DNA of 64,000 bases from Nocardioides nitrophenolicus. GTDB taxonomy: Bacteria > Actinomycetota > Actinomycetes > Propionibacteriales > Nocardioidaceae. The DNA lies in the NCBI RefSeq assembly GCF_016907515.1, contig NZ_JAFBBY010000001.1:2914001-2978000 (forward strand), given 5' to 3'. The notes beneath the pieces were generated by a model. It did no database searches. It worked only from the letters and a program-made list of their open reading frames with translations, and had not been told where the DNA came from. Numbering within the stretch: the first letter of the stretch is position 1; every line of letters starts with the position of its first letter. Below, piece after piece: positions 26,142 through 33,903 of this stretch. Position numbers and translations under genes: made by a program.

Positions 26142-26906
26142 GTGCCCGTCGAGCCCGAGCCCAGCCCCTGGGTCTTCCCGAGCCGCGCCGACCTGGCCGC
26201 GCTGCCGGTGCTCGACGACCCCGGCGACGGCGAGGATCCGGAGGATCCGGACGCCGAGGACGGCGAGGACGGCGACGGCACCCACGACGGGAGCGACCTT
26301 GTCGCGGTGGGGGCGGACCTGGAGCCCGGGACCCTGTTGGCGGCGTACCGGTGCGGGCTGTTCCCGATGCCCGAGGGCCGCGCAATCGGCTGGTGGAGCC
26401 CGGCGTACCGCGGCATCCTGCAGCTCGACGAGCTGCGCGTCTCGCGCTCGCTGCGCCGCTCGGTGCGCGACTTCGAGATCCGCGTCGACACCGCCTTCGA
26501 CGAGGTGGTCGCGGCGTGCGCCGACCCGCGCCGGCCGCACGGCTGGATCGACGCCAGGATCGCCCGTGCGTACGGCGAGCTGCACCGTCTCGGCTGGGCG
26601 CACTCCGTCGAGGCCTGGCGGGACGACCGCCTGGTCGGCGGGCTGTACGGCGTCGCGATCGGCGGGCTGTTCGCCGGGGAGTCGATGTTCCACCACGTGA
26701 CCGACGCGTCGAAGGTGGCGCTGGTCGGTCTGGTCGAGGGGCTGCGGGCCGACGCCGACGGGGCGGCCGGCAACCGGCTGGTCGATGTGCAATGGGCCAC
26801 CCGCCATCTCGCCGGCCTGGGCGTGCGGGAGATCCCGCGGGCGTCGTACATCGCCGCACTGGAGGGCCTTCTGGCCGTGCCGCCGGCCGCGCTGTGGGAG
26901 TCCTGA
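26142..26906 (+). CDS. aat: Leucyl/phenylalanyl-tRNA-protein transferase
   Basis: A 254-residue cytoplasmic enzyme that adds Leu or Phe from aminoacyl-tRNA to proteins with N-terminal Lys or Arg, marking them for ClpS/ClpAP degradation (N-degron pathway). Typical motifs: LVAVGADLEPGTLLAAYRCGLFPM, GWWSPAYRGIL, RPHGWIDARIARAYGELHRLGWAHSVE, VGGLYGVAIGGLFAGESMFHHVTDASK and LVDVQWATRHLAGLG. An acidic insert (DDPGDGEDPEDPDAEDGEDGDG, residues ~28-50) precedes the first motif and is unusual. GTG start fixed by the TAGGAT box. Confidence 0.93.
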   Translation: MPVEPEPSPWVFPSRADLAALPVLDDPGDGEDPEDPDAEDGEDGDGTHDGSDLVAVGADLEPGTLLAAYRCGLFPMPEGRAIGWWSPAYRGILQLDELRVSRSLRRSVRDFEIRVDTAFDEVVAACADPRRPHGWIDARIARAYGELHRLGWAHSVEAWRDDRLVGGLYGVAIGGLFAGESMFHHVTDASKVALVGLVEGLRADADGAAGNRLVDVQWATRHLAGLGVREIPRASYIAALEGLLAVPPAALWES

Positions 26907-27069
26907 CCCGGGCCGCGCACCACGCCGGTCATGGGCCGGCAACCTGCTGTTCGCCGTACCTGTGAATAGTCTGAGCCCGGTGGGGGCAGGGTGACCGCGT
27001 GGTCGCCCGTGCGGCCGCGCCCCTTCCGGGGGCGTGCCGCTGTGCTCCAGCCCCCAGGAAAGGAACGAC

Positions 27070-27507
27070 ATGACCCCGATCAGGCGGCCGCTGGCCGCTG
27101 TCGGCGCCGCGGCGCTGCTGGGCCTCACCCTCACCGCGTGTGGCGGCGGCAGCTACCCGACCGATGCGTCGGAGAAGGACTTCTGCGGTGGCGTCCAGGA
27201 CGTCCTCACCACCACCGACGGCGTCTCCGGTGACGAGCCGACCGAGGCCGAGTGGAAGAAGCTGCAGGACGCCTACGGCGACCTCGGCGACATCGGCACG
27301 CCCCAGGGCATCGGCGACGCCGAGCGCAACGGCTTCGAGGTCATCGTCGACGCCATCACCGGTCTCGACTACGACGAGGCCCAGAAGTCGTTCGGCGACA
27401 AGGACGGCACGGACGCCGTTCCCGGTGTCTCGAAGGACGACGAGAAGGACGTCGACAAGTTCTTCGCCTACCTCCCGACCGTCTGCGCCGACCAGCTCGG
27501 CGGCTGA
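27070..27507 (+). CDS. Small lipoprotein, first of a tandem pair
   Basis: A 145-residue lipoprotein: signal TPIRRPLAAVGAAALLGLTLTAC with the lipobox LTAC, lipidated Cys at residue ~24, then GGGSYPTDASEKDFC. The mature part is acidic with two further Cys (FCGG and TVCAD) that could pair. AGGAAAGGAACG gives a good RBS for the ATG at 27070. It is a diverged duplicate of the next gene: they share the signal peptide pattern, PTDAS.KDFC, a GTP..I.D..R.GFE segment and the C-terminal Cys. Function unknown; about 160 bp upstream holds no other gene. Confidence 0.8.
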   Translation: MTPIRRPLAAVGAAALLGLTLTACGGGSYPTDASEKDFCGGVQDVLTTTDGVSGDEPTEAEWKKLQDAYGDLGDIGTPQGIGDAERNGFEVIVDAITGLDYDEAQKSFGDKDGTDAVPGVSKDDEKDVDKFFAYLPTVCADQLGG

Positions 27508-27535
27508 CCCCTCCCAGTAACGAAAAGGAATCCAG

Positions 27536-28159
27536 ATGACCCTCATGAAGCGCCCGCTCGCCACCGCCGGTGCGACCGTCCTGCTCGCCCTCTCGCTCAC
27601 CGCCTGTGGCGGCGGCGCGCCGACCGACGCCTCGACCAAGGACTTCTGCGACGCCATCAGCGGCTCGGCCTCCGACAGCGAGTTCACCAAGGCCTACACC
27701 GACAAGGACTGGGGCAAGATCGCCGACCTGGTCCACGACCAGGCCGACGAGCTGGAGAAGGTCGGCACGCCGAAGGACATCTCCGACGACGCCCGGGAGG
27801 GCTTCGAGATCCAGGTCGACGCCGCGAAGGACATCGACGAGAAGGACATCGAGAAGGCGTTCAAGGACGCCGGCACCGGTGAGAACCCGTTCGAGACCGA
27901 CCTGAGCTCGGACGAGAAGAAGAAGGTCGAGGCCTTCACGAAGTACCAGGGCGAGAAGTGCTCGGGCGCGACCGACGACGAGTCCTCGGACCTGCCGTCC
28001 GACCTCCCGACGGACGTCCCGACGGACCTGCCGTCCGACCTCCCGACCGACCTGCCGTCCGACCTGCCGACCTCGCCCGAGGACCTCGAGAGCCTGCTCT
28101 CGGACCTGCCGACGGACCTCGAGAGCCTGCTCTCGGACCTGCCAACGCCCTCGCAGTGA
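27536..28159 (+). CDS. Small lipoprotein with DLP[ST] repeat tail, second of the pair
   Basis: A 207-residue lipoprotein with signal MTLMKRPLATAGATVLLALSLTAC (lipobox LTAC). The first ~145 residues parallel the preceding gene. The added ~60-residue tail is built from DLPSDLPTD-type units followed by two near-identical copies of DLESLLSDLPT, giving an acidic, extended, proline-spaced stalk. It begins 28 nt after the previous stop with AAAGGA as RBS; an in-frame ATG nine bases later is an alternative start. The tail may span the cell wall or bind cations (inference). Confidence 0.8.
   Translation: MTLMKRPLATAGATVLLALSLTACGGGAPTDASTKDFCDAISGSASDSEFTKAYTDKDWGKIADLVHDQADELEKVGTPKDISDDAREGFEIQVDAAKDIDEKDIEKAFKDAGTGENPFETDLSSDEKKKVEAFTKYQGEKCSGATDDESSDLPSDLPTDVPTDLPSDLPTDLPSDLPTSPEDLESLLSDLPTDLESLLSDLPTPSQ
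27990..28147 (+). repeat. In-gene tandem repeats encoding the lipoprotein stalk
   Basis: Twelve-base units of GACCTSCCGWCC type run through 27990-28078. They are followed by two 33-bp direct repeats at 28082-28114 and 28115-28147 that differ at one base. Length is a multiple of three throughout, so unit gain or loss keeps the frame. Confidence 0.8.
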
Positions 28160-28168
28160 CGCCAGGCT

Positions 28169-28242
28169 GACCAGCCGTACGCCGGCCCCGCCGACCGCGA
28201 GTTCAACGTGGTCGGCGGGGCCGTCGTCGTCAGGGGCTGGTC
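28169..28242. terminator. Bidirectional hairpin between lipoprotein and LacI genes
   Basis: Inner perfect 13-bp stem GGCCCCGCCGACC (28184-28196)/GGTCGGCGGGGCC (28210-28222) with 13-nt loop; outer 8-bp stem GACCAGCC (28169-28176)/GGCTGGTC (28235-28242). It lies between convergent stops at 28159 and 28230. Confidence 0.7.
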
Positions 28243-29243
28243 TCGCCCTCGATGAAGACCGGCGCGAACCGGTGCCCGTCGGGCGCCGGGTCCCGCTCGG
28301 ACCGCTCTCCGCCCTCGATCAGGTCGCGGATCGCCAAGGTCATCTCCTCGACCGGCTGGCGCACGGTCGTCAGCGGCGGGTGGGCCAGGGTCCCGGCGCC
28401 GATCCCGTCGAAGCCGATCACCCGGAAGTCGTCGGGGACGGCGCGACCGGCGTGCAGCAGCTGGGACAGCACGCCGAGGGCGATCACGTCGGCCGCGGTC
28501 ACCACGGTCGCCCGCTCCCACCCGTCGGCGAGCAGCCGGCGCGCGGCCTCGTTGCCCCAGGCCGTGGAGAAGGAGCCCAGCAGGACGGGGGCGTCGGGCC
28601 CGAAGGCCCGGCGGAAGCCGTCGAGCCGCTCGTGGGCCGAGGAGGAGTCCGGCTCGGCGCCGACGTACACGACCGGCTGCCGGGCCAGGTCGACCCGCTC
28701 CGCGGCGTGCCGGCCGACCAGCTCCATGCCGCGCAGGTTGTCGACGGCCACGAAGTGGGCCGCGGTGGAGGGCACGCACCGGTCCAGCTGGACGGTGGGG
28801 ACCGCGCGGGCCGCCAGCTCGACCGCCTCCGCGCTGTCGACCTCGTGGACCGGGATCATCACCAGGGCGTCGACCTGCCGGCCGAGGAACGAGCGCACGC
28901 CGCGCAGCTCGGTCGCCAGCGAGCCGTCGGCGGCGAACACGAACAGGTCGACGTCGGTCTCGGTGAACACCCGCGCGAGGTGCTGGGCGAGCGCGGAGAA
29001 GAACGGGTTGTCGAGGTCGGGGACGACCAGGCCGACCGTGGCGGTACGGGTCTGGCGCAGCGCCCGGCCGACCAGGTTCACCTGGTAGCCGAGCCGCTCG
29101 GCGGCGGCGAGCACCCGCTCGGTGAGGGCGGGATCGACGGCCCGGGTGCCGCTCAGCGCGCGCGAGACGGTGGCGACCGAGACGCCGGCCTCGCGGGCGA
29201 CGTCGGCCATCCGCGGTGACCGGGGCCGGGGTCGGGAGCGCAC
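28230..29243 (-). CDS. LacI-family repressor of the nucleoside/ribose operon
   Basis: A 337-residue regulator: HTH MADVAREAGVSVATVSRALSG followed by the hinge-helix region ERLGYQVNLVGRALRQ, then a periplasmic-binding-protein-like effector domain (TATVGLVVPDLDNPFFSALAQ, GFDGIGAG). The start taken is GTG 29243, with MADV as an alternative 33 nt in. It is divergent from the seven-gene operon, and two identical LacI-type sites with the central ATCGAT lie between them. Effector is probably the sugar or nucleoside imported by that operon, or a breakdown product. Confidence 0.9.
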   Translation of the reverse strand: MRSRPRPRSPRMADVAREAGVSVATVSRALSGTRAVDPALTERVLAAAERLGYQVNLVGRALRQTRTATVGLVVPDLDNPFFSALAQHLARVFTETDVDLFVFAADGSLATELRGVRSFLGRQVDALVMIPVHEVDSAEAVELAARAVPTVQLDRCVPSTAAHFVAVDNLRGMELVGRHAAERVDLARQPVVYVGAEPDSSSAHERLDGFRRAFGPDAPVLLGSFSTAWGNEAARRLLADGWERATVVTAADVIALGVLSQLLHAGRAVPDDFRVIGFDGIGAGTLAHPPLTTVRQPVEEMTLAIRDLIEGGERSERDPAPDGHRFAPVFIEGETSP

Positions 29244-29297
29244 CCCCTGATCCTGCCGCCGCGCGGGGGCTGGTGCGAAGAGATCGTCTCACTCCGT

Positions 29298-29311
29298 GGA
29301 AATCGATTACC
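29298..29311 (+). promoter_or_regulatory. LacI operator O1
   Basis: GGAAATCGATTACC, an exact copy of O2 65 bp downstream; core AATCGATT is palindromic. It sits just upstream of the presumed -35. Confidence 0.8.
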
Positions 29312-29317
29312 GACCTC

Positions 29318-29346
29318 TGGACGTGCTCCGGGTCACTTCCTACGCT
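29318..29346 (+). promoter_or_regulatory. Operon promoter between the two operators
   Basis: TGGACG (29318-29323), 17-bp spacer, TACGCT (29341-29346). Start of transcription would fall near 29353, upstream of O2 and about 40 nt before the ATG, so this gene has a leader and an AAGGAG RBS, unlike many neighbours. Confidence 0.55.
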
Positions 29347-29362
29347 CGTCGGAAACGGTCTC

Positions 29363-29376
29363 GGAAATCGATTACC
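29363..29376 (+). promoter_or_regulatory. LacI operator O2
   Basis: Second GGAAATCGATTACC, between the presumed transcription start and the RBS. Two sites flanking one promoter suit repression by looping of a LacI-type dimer or tetramer. Confidence 0.8.
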
Positions 29377-29392
29377 CAAGGAGTGTGCGCGC

Positions 29393-30349
29393 ATGGCCAG
29401 GATGAATCGGACCATCGTCGCGGCGACCGGTGCCGCGGCGCTGGTGCTCGCGGGATGCAGCACCGGCAACGACGGCGACGACAAGGCCGGGTCCGGCGGC
29501 TCGGGCAGCAGCGAGTGCGTCATCGGCATGACCCAGATCAACCAGACCGCGGCCTTCTTCACCCAGATGAACGAGGGCGCCCAGGAGGCGGCGAAGAAGG
29601 CGGGCTGCGAGCTCACCATCGCCAACGCCAACAACGACCCGGCCAAGCAGAACTCCGACATCGAGAACTTCGTGACCCAGCAGGTCACCGGCCTGATCGT
29701 GGTCGCCATCGACGTCAACGGCGTGCTGCCGGCGGTCAAGGCCGCCAAGCAGGCCGGCGTCCGGGTGGTCGCCATCGACGCCGAGCTCGAGAAGGGCGCC
29801 GCGGACACCTTCGTGGGCGTCGACAACGACGCGGCCGGCGCCGAGGCCGGCACCTGGGTGGTCGACAACGGCCTGGCGAAGGGCACCTACGGCGTCGTCG
29901 ACGCGCGCAACTCCTTCATCCAGAACCAGCGCGAGGACAGCTTCCGCAAGGTCATCGACGCGGCCGGCGCCACCCACGCGCAGAGCGTCAACGGCGACAA
30001 CGTCCAGGAGAAGGCCGCCACCGCGGCGCAGAACCTGGTGACCGCCGAGCCCGGCCTGGACTTCGTCTACACCACCGGCGAGCCCGCCACGGTCGGCGCG
30101 GTCGCCGCCCTCGACCCGGCCGGCAAGACGAAGATCATCGGCTGGGACCTCACCGCCGAGGTGATCGCCGGCATCGACTCCGGCCTGGTCACCGCCGTGG
30201 TCCAGCAGGACCCGCGCCAGGAGGGCGTCGAGGCGGTCAACGAGCTCGAGGCGGTCATCGGCGGTGCGGACCCGAAGGGCTTCATCGACGTCCCGATCAC
30301 CATCGTGACCAAGGACAACGTCGACGACTTCCGGTCCATCTTCGAATGA
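29393..30349 (+). CDS. Sugar/nucleoside ABC transporter substrate-binding lipoprotein
   Basis: A 318-residue lipoprotein of the RbsB/type I periplasmic-binding family. Signal MARMNRTIVAATGAAALVLAGC with lipobox LAGC; Gly/Ser linker; then IGMTQINQTAAFFTQMNEGAQEAAKKAG, NDPAKQNSDIENFVTQQV and VVAIDAELEKGAADTFVGVDNDAAG, the ribose-binding-protein pattern. It is anchored outside the membrane and delivers substrate to the permease. RBS AAGGAGTG precedes the ATG (another ATG lies three codons in). First gene of the operon; its stop overlaps the ATPase start (ATGA). Substrate is likely a pentose or a nucleoside. Confidence 0.92.
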   Translation: MARMNRTIVAATGAAALVLAGCSTGNDGDDKAGSGGSGSSECVIGMTQINQTAAFFTQMNEGAQEAAKKAGCELTIANANNDPAKQNSDIENFVTQQVTGLIVVAIDVNGVLPAVKAAKQAGVRVVAIDAELEKGAADTFVGVDNDAAGAEAGTWVVDNGLAKGTYGVVDARNSFIQNQREDSFRKVIDAAGATHAQSVNGDNVQEKAATAAQNLVTAEPGLDFVYTTGEPATVGAVAALDPAGKTKIIGWDLTAEVIAGIDSGLVTAVVQQDPRQEGVEAVNELEAVIGGADPKGFIDVPITIVTKDNVDDFRSIFE

Positions 30350-31107
30350 CCGCGCACCAGGACGGGGGCACGGCGCTCGCCGTGCCCCGCGTGGAGATGC
30401 AGGGCATCACCAAGAGCTATGGCGCGCTCAAGGTGCTGCGCGGGGTCGACCTCAGCGTCGCGCGCGGCGAGGTCGTCGGCCTCGTGGGCGACAACGGCGC
30501 GGGCAAGTCCACCCTGATGAAGATGCTGGCCGGCGCGGTCGTGCCCGACCGCGGCCGGATCCTCGTCGACGGCGAGGAGCTGACCGGAACCGGGCCGCGG
30601 GCCGCCCGGGCCCATGGCATCGAGATGGTCTACCAGGACCTCGCCCTGTGCAATGACGTCGACGTGGCCGGCAACCTCTTCCTCGGCCGCGAGCCCTACC
30701 ACCGGCTGACCCGCCGGCTCGACCACGAGCGGATGCACCGCGAGGCGGCCGAGGACCTCGCCAAGCTGCACATCCGGATCTCCGACACCCGCCAGCTGGT
30801 CGGCAACATGTCGGGCGGTCAGCGCCAGGCGATCGCGATCGCTCGCGCCGTGGCCTTCGAGCCCCGGGTGCTGGTCCTCGATGAGCCGACCGCGGCGCTC
30901 GCCGCCCGCGAGGTCGAGATGACCCTGCAGCTGATCCGCGACGTCTCGGAGCGGGGCGTCAGCGTCATCCTGATCACCCACCGGCTGCAGGACCTCTTCG
31001 AGGTCGCCGACCGCTTCGTCGTGCTGCACGAGGGCGTCAACCACCGAGAGCTCGACCCGGCCGAGACCGACCTGACCGGCCTGGTCACCGCGATGATGGG
31101 GAAGTAG
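30346..31107 (+). CDS. Sugar ABC transporter ATP-binding protein (single NBD)
   Basis: A 253-residue ATPase: Walker A GDNGAGKST near residue 44, Q-loop VYQDLALC, signature MSGGQRQAIAIARA, Walker B VLVLDEPTAAL, and switch His in ILITHR. It carries one nucleotide-binding domain, whereas RbsA/MglA-type partners of ribose permeases carry two fused copies; single-NBD forms such as FrcA work as homodimers. The EPTAAL A-loop and LALCNDVDVAGNLFLGRE match that group. Start overlaps the previous stop by ATGA; permease begins 4 nt after its stop. Confidence 0.92.
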   Translation: MTAHQDGGTALAVPRVEMQGITKSYGALKVLRGVDLSVARGEVVGLVGDNGAGKSTLMKMLAGAVVPDRGRILVDGEELTGTGPRAARAHGIEMVYQDLALCNDVDVAGNLFLGREPYHRLTRRLDHERMHREAAEDLAKLHIRISDTRQLVGNMSGGQRQAIAIARAVAFEPRVLVLDEPTAALAAREVEMTLQLIRDVSERGVSVILITHRLQDLFEVADRFVVLHEGVNHRELDPAETDLTGLVTAMMGK

Positions 31108-31111
31108 AGCG

Positions 31112-32113
31112 ATGAGTGCCACCACCACGTCCGTCCCGGACCGCGACAGCCGTCGCGACAGCCGCCGCGACTTCGTCGCCAAGAACTTCGGCGTCATCTC
31201 GATCAGCGTCGTCTTCGTCGTGCTGTTCGCCTACTTCAGCCTCGCCTCCGACGCCTTCCTCACCACGACCAACCTGGTCAACGTGCTGCGCCAGGTGGCC
31301 CCGACCGTGATCGTCGCGGTGGGGATGACCTTCGTGATCACCACCGGCCAGATCGACCTGTCGGTGGGCTCGATCGTCGGCCTGTCCGCCGCGGCTCTGG
31401 GCCTGTTCGCCGAGAGCGGCAATCCCGTCGTCGCGCTGCTCGGCACCCTCGCCATCGCGCTCGCGATCGGCCTGGCGAGCGGCATGATCACCGCATTCGG
31501 CAAGGTGCAGTCCTTCATCGTCACGCTCGCCGCGCTGACCGCGGTCCGCGGCGTCGCGCTGCTGATCACCGACGGCTACAGCACCCCGATCACCTCCGAC
31601 TTCCTGCTCCCGCTGGGGCAGGGCTCGCTGGCCGGGATCTACACGCCGACCTGGATCGCGGTGATCGCGGTCATCGCCGGCTGGTACGTCTTCAACCACA
31701 CCCGCTTCGGGCGCTACGTCACGGCGGTCGGCTCCAACGACGAGTCGCTGCGCCGCGCGGGCGTCGACATCCGGCGGATCCAGGTGACCGTGCTCGGCCT
31801 CACCGGCGTCCTCGCCGGCCTCGCCGGCGTGATCACCGCGGCCCGGCTCGGCAGCGGCTCGTCGAACTCCGGCACCGCCTTCGAGCTCGAGGTGATCACG
31901 GCGGTGGTGCTCGGCGGCACCAGCCTGATGGGTGGGCGCGGCTCGATCATCGGCTCCGCCGTCGGCGCGCTGACCCTGGGCATCATCAACAACGGCCTGG
32001 TGCTGTCGAAGGTCGACGTCTACTGGGTGCCGATCACCCAGGGCCTGATCCTGATCGTGGCGATCTTCCTCAACAGCAAGCTCTTCGGCAGGATCGTCGG
32101 GAATCGCGGATGA
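31112..32113 (+). CDS. Sugar ABC transporter permease (RbsC type)
   Basis: A 333-residue inner-membrane protein with about nine hydrophobic segments, of the branched-chain amino-acid/ribose permease superfamily. FVITTGQIDLSVGSIVGLSAA, the internal GSNDESLRRAGVDIRRIQVTVLGLTGVLAGLAGVI (ATPase-coupling loop), and VVLGGTSLMGGRGSIIGSAVGAL are diagnostic. Completes a three-component importer with the two preceding genes. Its stop overlaps the next start by ATGA. Confidence 0.93.
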   Translation: MSATTTSVPDRDSRRDSRRDFVAKNFGVISISVVFVVLFAYFSLASDAFLTTTNLVNVLRQVAPTVIVAVGMTFVITTGQIDLSVGSIVGLSAAALGLFAESGNPVVALLGTLAIALAIGLASGMITAFGKVQSFIVTLAALTAVRGVALLITDGYSTPITSDFLLPLGQGSLAGIYTPTWIAVIAVIAGWYVFNHTRFGRYVTAVGSNDESLRRAGVDIRRIQVTVLGLTGVLAGLAGVITAARLGSGSSNSGTAFELEVITAVVLGGTSLMGGRGSIIGSAVGALTLGIINNGLVLSKVDVYWVPITQGLILIVAIFLNSKLFGRIVGNRG

Positions 32114-33138
32114 GCGAGGTGATGACCGTCCGTGGGCCGGTGCCGGTCGCGGACCTCGGCGTCGTGCTCACCCACGAGCACCTGTTCAACGACGTGTCCT
32201 CGTGGTGGCAGCGCTCCACGCTGCCGGGCATCGACCCCGACGCGTACGCCGATGCCCCGGTCACCGAGGACCTCGGCTGGGAGCTGCGCCAGGACCCGTT
32301 CGGCAACCGCGACAACTGCCGCCTCGACGACCTCAAGGTGTGCGTCGCCGAGGTGGCGAGGTTCGCCGCCCTCGGGGGCGGCACCATCCTCGACGCCACT
32401 GGTCTCGGCCTGGGCCGGGACCTGGCCCGGCTGCGCGAGGTGAGCGAGCGGACCGGCGTGCACATCGTCGCCGGCACCGGCTACTACCTCGACGCCGCCC
32501 AGCCGGCCGACGTGCACGGCCTCGCGCCCGAGGCCATCGCCGAGCGGATCCTGGCCGACCTCGACGAGGGCGAGGACGGCATCCGGCCCGGCTTCATCGG
32601 GGAGATCGGCGTCGGCGCCGACTTCACGCCGGCCGAGCAGGCCAGCCTGCGCGGAGCCTTCCTGGCCCAGCGGGCCTCGGGCCTGCCGGTCCAGGTGCAC
32701 CTGCCCGGCTGGTTCCGGCGCGGCCGCGACGTGCTCGACCTCGCCGACGAGCTCCAGGTCGACCCGGCCCGCGTGGTGCTGTGCCACATGGGTCCCTCCG
32801 GTGACGACCTCGACTACCAGGTCGAGCTGCTCCGGCGCGGCGCGTGGGTGCAGTACGACATGGTGGGCATGGAGGTGTTCTACGCCGACCAGGGGGTGCA
32901 GTGCCCGTCCGACGAGCAGAACGCCGCCTGGATCGCACGCCTGGTCGACCTCGGCCACGGCGAGCGGCTGCTGCTCAGCCAGGACGTCTTCCTCAAGTCG
33001 CTGCTGCGCCGCCACGGCGGTCCCGGCTACGCCCACATCCCCCAGTTCTTCGTGCCCCGGCTGCGGCGGCACGGCCTGACCGAATCCGACATCGAGACGC
33101 TGCTGGTCGACAACCCGCGGCGCCTTCTCACCCGATAG
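32110..33138 (+). CDS. Phosphotriesterase-family metal hydrolase
   Basis: A 342-residue amidohydrolase-superfamily TIM barrel. Metal ligands visible: LTHEHLFND (HxH, strand 1), FIGEIGVGADF (Glu where carboxylated Lys bridges metals in phosphotriesterase proper), VQVHLPGW (His), VVLCHMGPS (His) and LLLSQDVF (Asp). The set fits the phosphotriesterase-homology/lactonase subgroup, whose natural substrates are mostly lactones or sugar derivatives. Placement between an importer and a nucleoside hydrolase/ribokinase pair suggests it opens a sugar lactone or esterified sugar formed in the pathway (inference). Starts in an ATGA overlap. Confidence 0.88.
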   Translation: MSEVMTVRGPVPVADLGVVLTHEHLFNDVSSWWQRSTLPGIDPDAYADAPVTEDLGWELRQDPFGNRDNCRLDDLKVCVAEVARFAALGGGTILDATGLGLGRDLARLREVSERTGVHIVAGTGYYLDAAQPADVHGLAPEAIAERILADLDEGEDGIRPGFIGEIGVGADFTPAEQASLRGAFLAQRASGLPVQVHLPGWFRRGRDVLDLADELQVDPARVVLCHMGPSGDDLDYQVELLRRGAWVQYDMVGMEVFYADQGVQCPSDEQNAAWIARLVDLGHGERLLLSQDVFLKSLLRRHGGPGYAHIPQFFVPRLRRHGLTESDIETLLVDNPRRLLTR

Positions 33139-33151
33139 GGAGGACCCCACC

Positions 33152-33901
33152 ATGACCCGTGTACTGCTCGCAGGCGAGAGCTGGATCTCGACCGCCACCC
33201 ACGTGAAGGGCTTCGACGAGTTCACCAGCACCACCTTCCACACCGGGGCCGACGCGTTCATCGAGGCGGCCGCCCGGCAGGGCATCACGATCGAGCAGAT
33301 GTACGCCCACGACGTGCCGAACCGGTTCCCGCGCGACCTCGCCGGGCTGTCGGCGTACGACGTCGTGATCCTGTCCGACATCGGCTACAACTCCTTCGTG
33401 CTCCCGCCCGAGACCTGGCTGGAGGGCAAGCGCAGCGGCAACCCGCTGCACGCGCTGGTCGAGTGGACCCGGCAGGGCGGCGGGCTGATGATGGCCGGCG
33501 GCTACCTGAGCTTCCAGGGCTTCCAGGCCCGGGCGAACTTCGCCCGCAGCCCGCTGGCCGAGGTGCTGCCGGTGACCATGCGGGAGTCCGACGACCGGGT
33601 TGAGGCGCCCGAGGGCGCCGCGGTCGAGCTGGTCGCGACCGAGCACCCGCTCGCCGCCTCCTGGGCGCCGGGCGCTCCCGAGCTGCTCGGCTACAACCAC
33701 GTCGTGGCCAAGGACGACGCCGAGGTGGTCGCGACCGTCGGCGGCGACGTGCTCGTGGCGACGGCCCAGGTCGGCGCCGGCCGGTCGCTGGTGTGGACCT
33801 CCGACATCGGCCCGCACTGGTGCCCCGAGGAGTTCCTCGCCTGGGACGGCTTCTCGGGCGTCGTCGGCGGCATGATCACCTGGCTGGCGGGCGGCGCCTG
33901 A
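33152..33901 (+). CDS. Glutamine-amidotransferase-fold protein (COG5426/ThuA-like)
   Basis: A 249-residue protein of the class I glutamine-amidotransferase-like fold: LLAGESWISTATHVKGFDEF at the N terminus, YDVVILSDIGYNSF, WTRQGGGLMMAGGYLSFQGF and LVWTSDIGPHWCPEEFLAWDG. The position of the usual nucleophile-elbow Cys is AGGYLSF, so classic amidotransferase chemistry is unlikely; such proteins are seen next to sugar-catabolism genes and may bind or isomerise a sugar. It follows the phosphotriesterase gene after 13 nt with GGGAGG as RBS, and the nucleoside hydrolase begins 2 nt after its stop. Confidence 0.75.
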   Translation: MTRVLLAGESWISTATHVKGFDEFTSTTFHTGADAFIEAAARQGITIEQMYAHDVPNRFPRDLAGLSAYDVVILSDIGYNSFVLPPETWLEGKRSGNPLHALVEWTRQGGGLMMAGGYLSFQGFQARANFARSPLAEVLPVTMRESDDRVEAPEGAAVELVATEHPLAASWAPGAPELLGYNHVVAKDDAEVVATVGGDVLVATAQVGAGRSLVWTSDIGPHWCPEEFLAWDGFSGVVGGMITWLAGGA

Positions 33902-33903
33902 GC

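Noticed and set aside
33152..33901. Functional glutamine amidotransferase
   Set aside because: The nucleophile Cys position is AGGYLSF, so only the fold is claimed.
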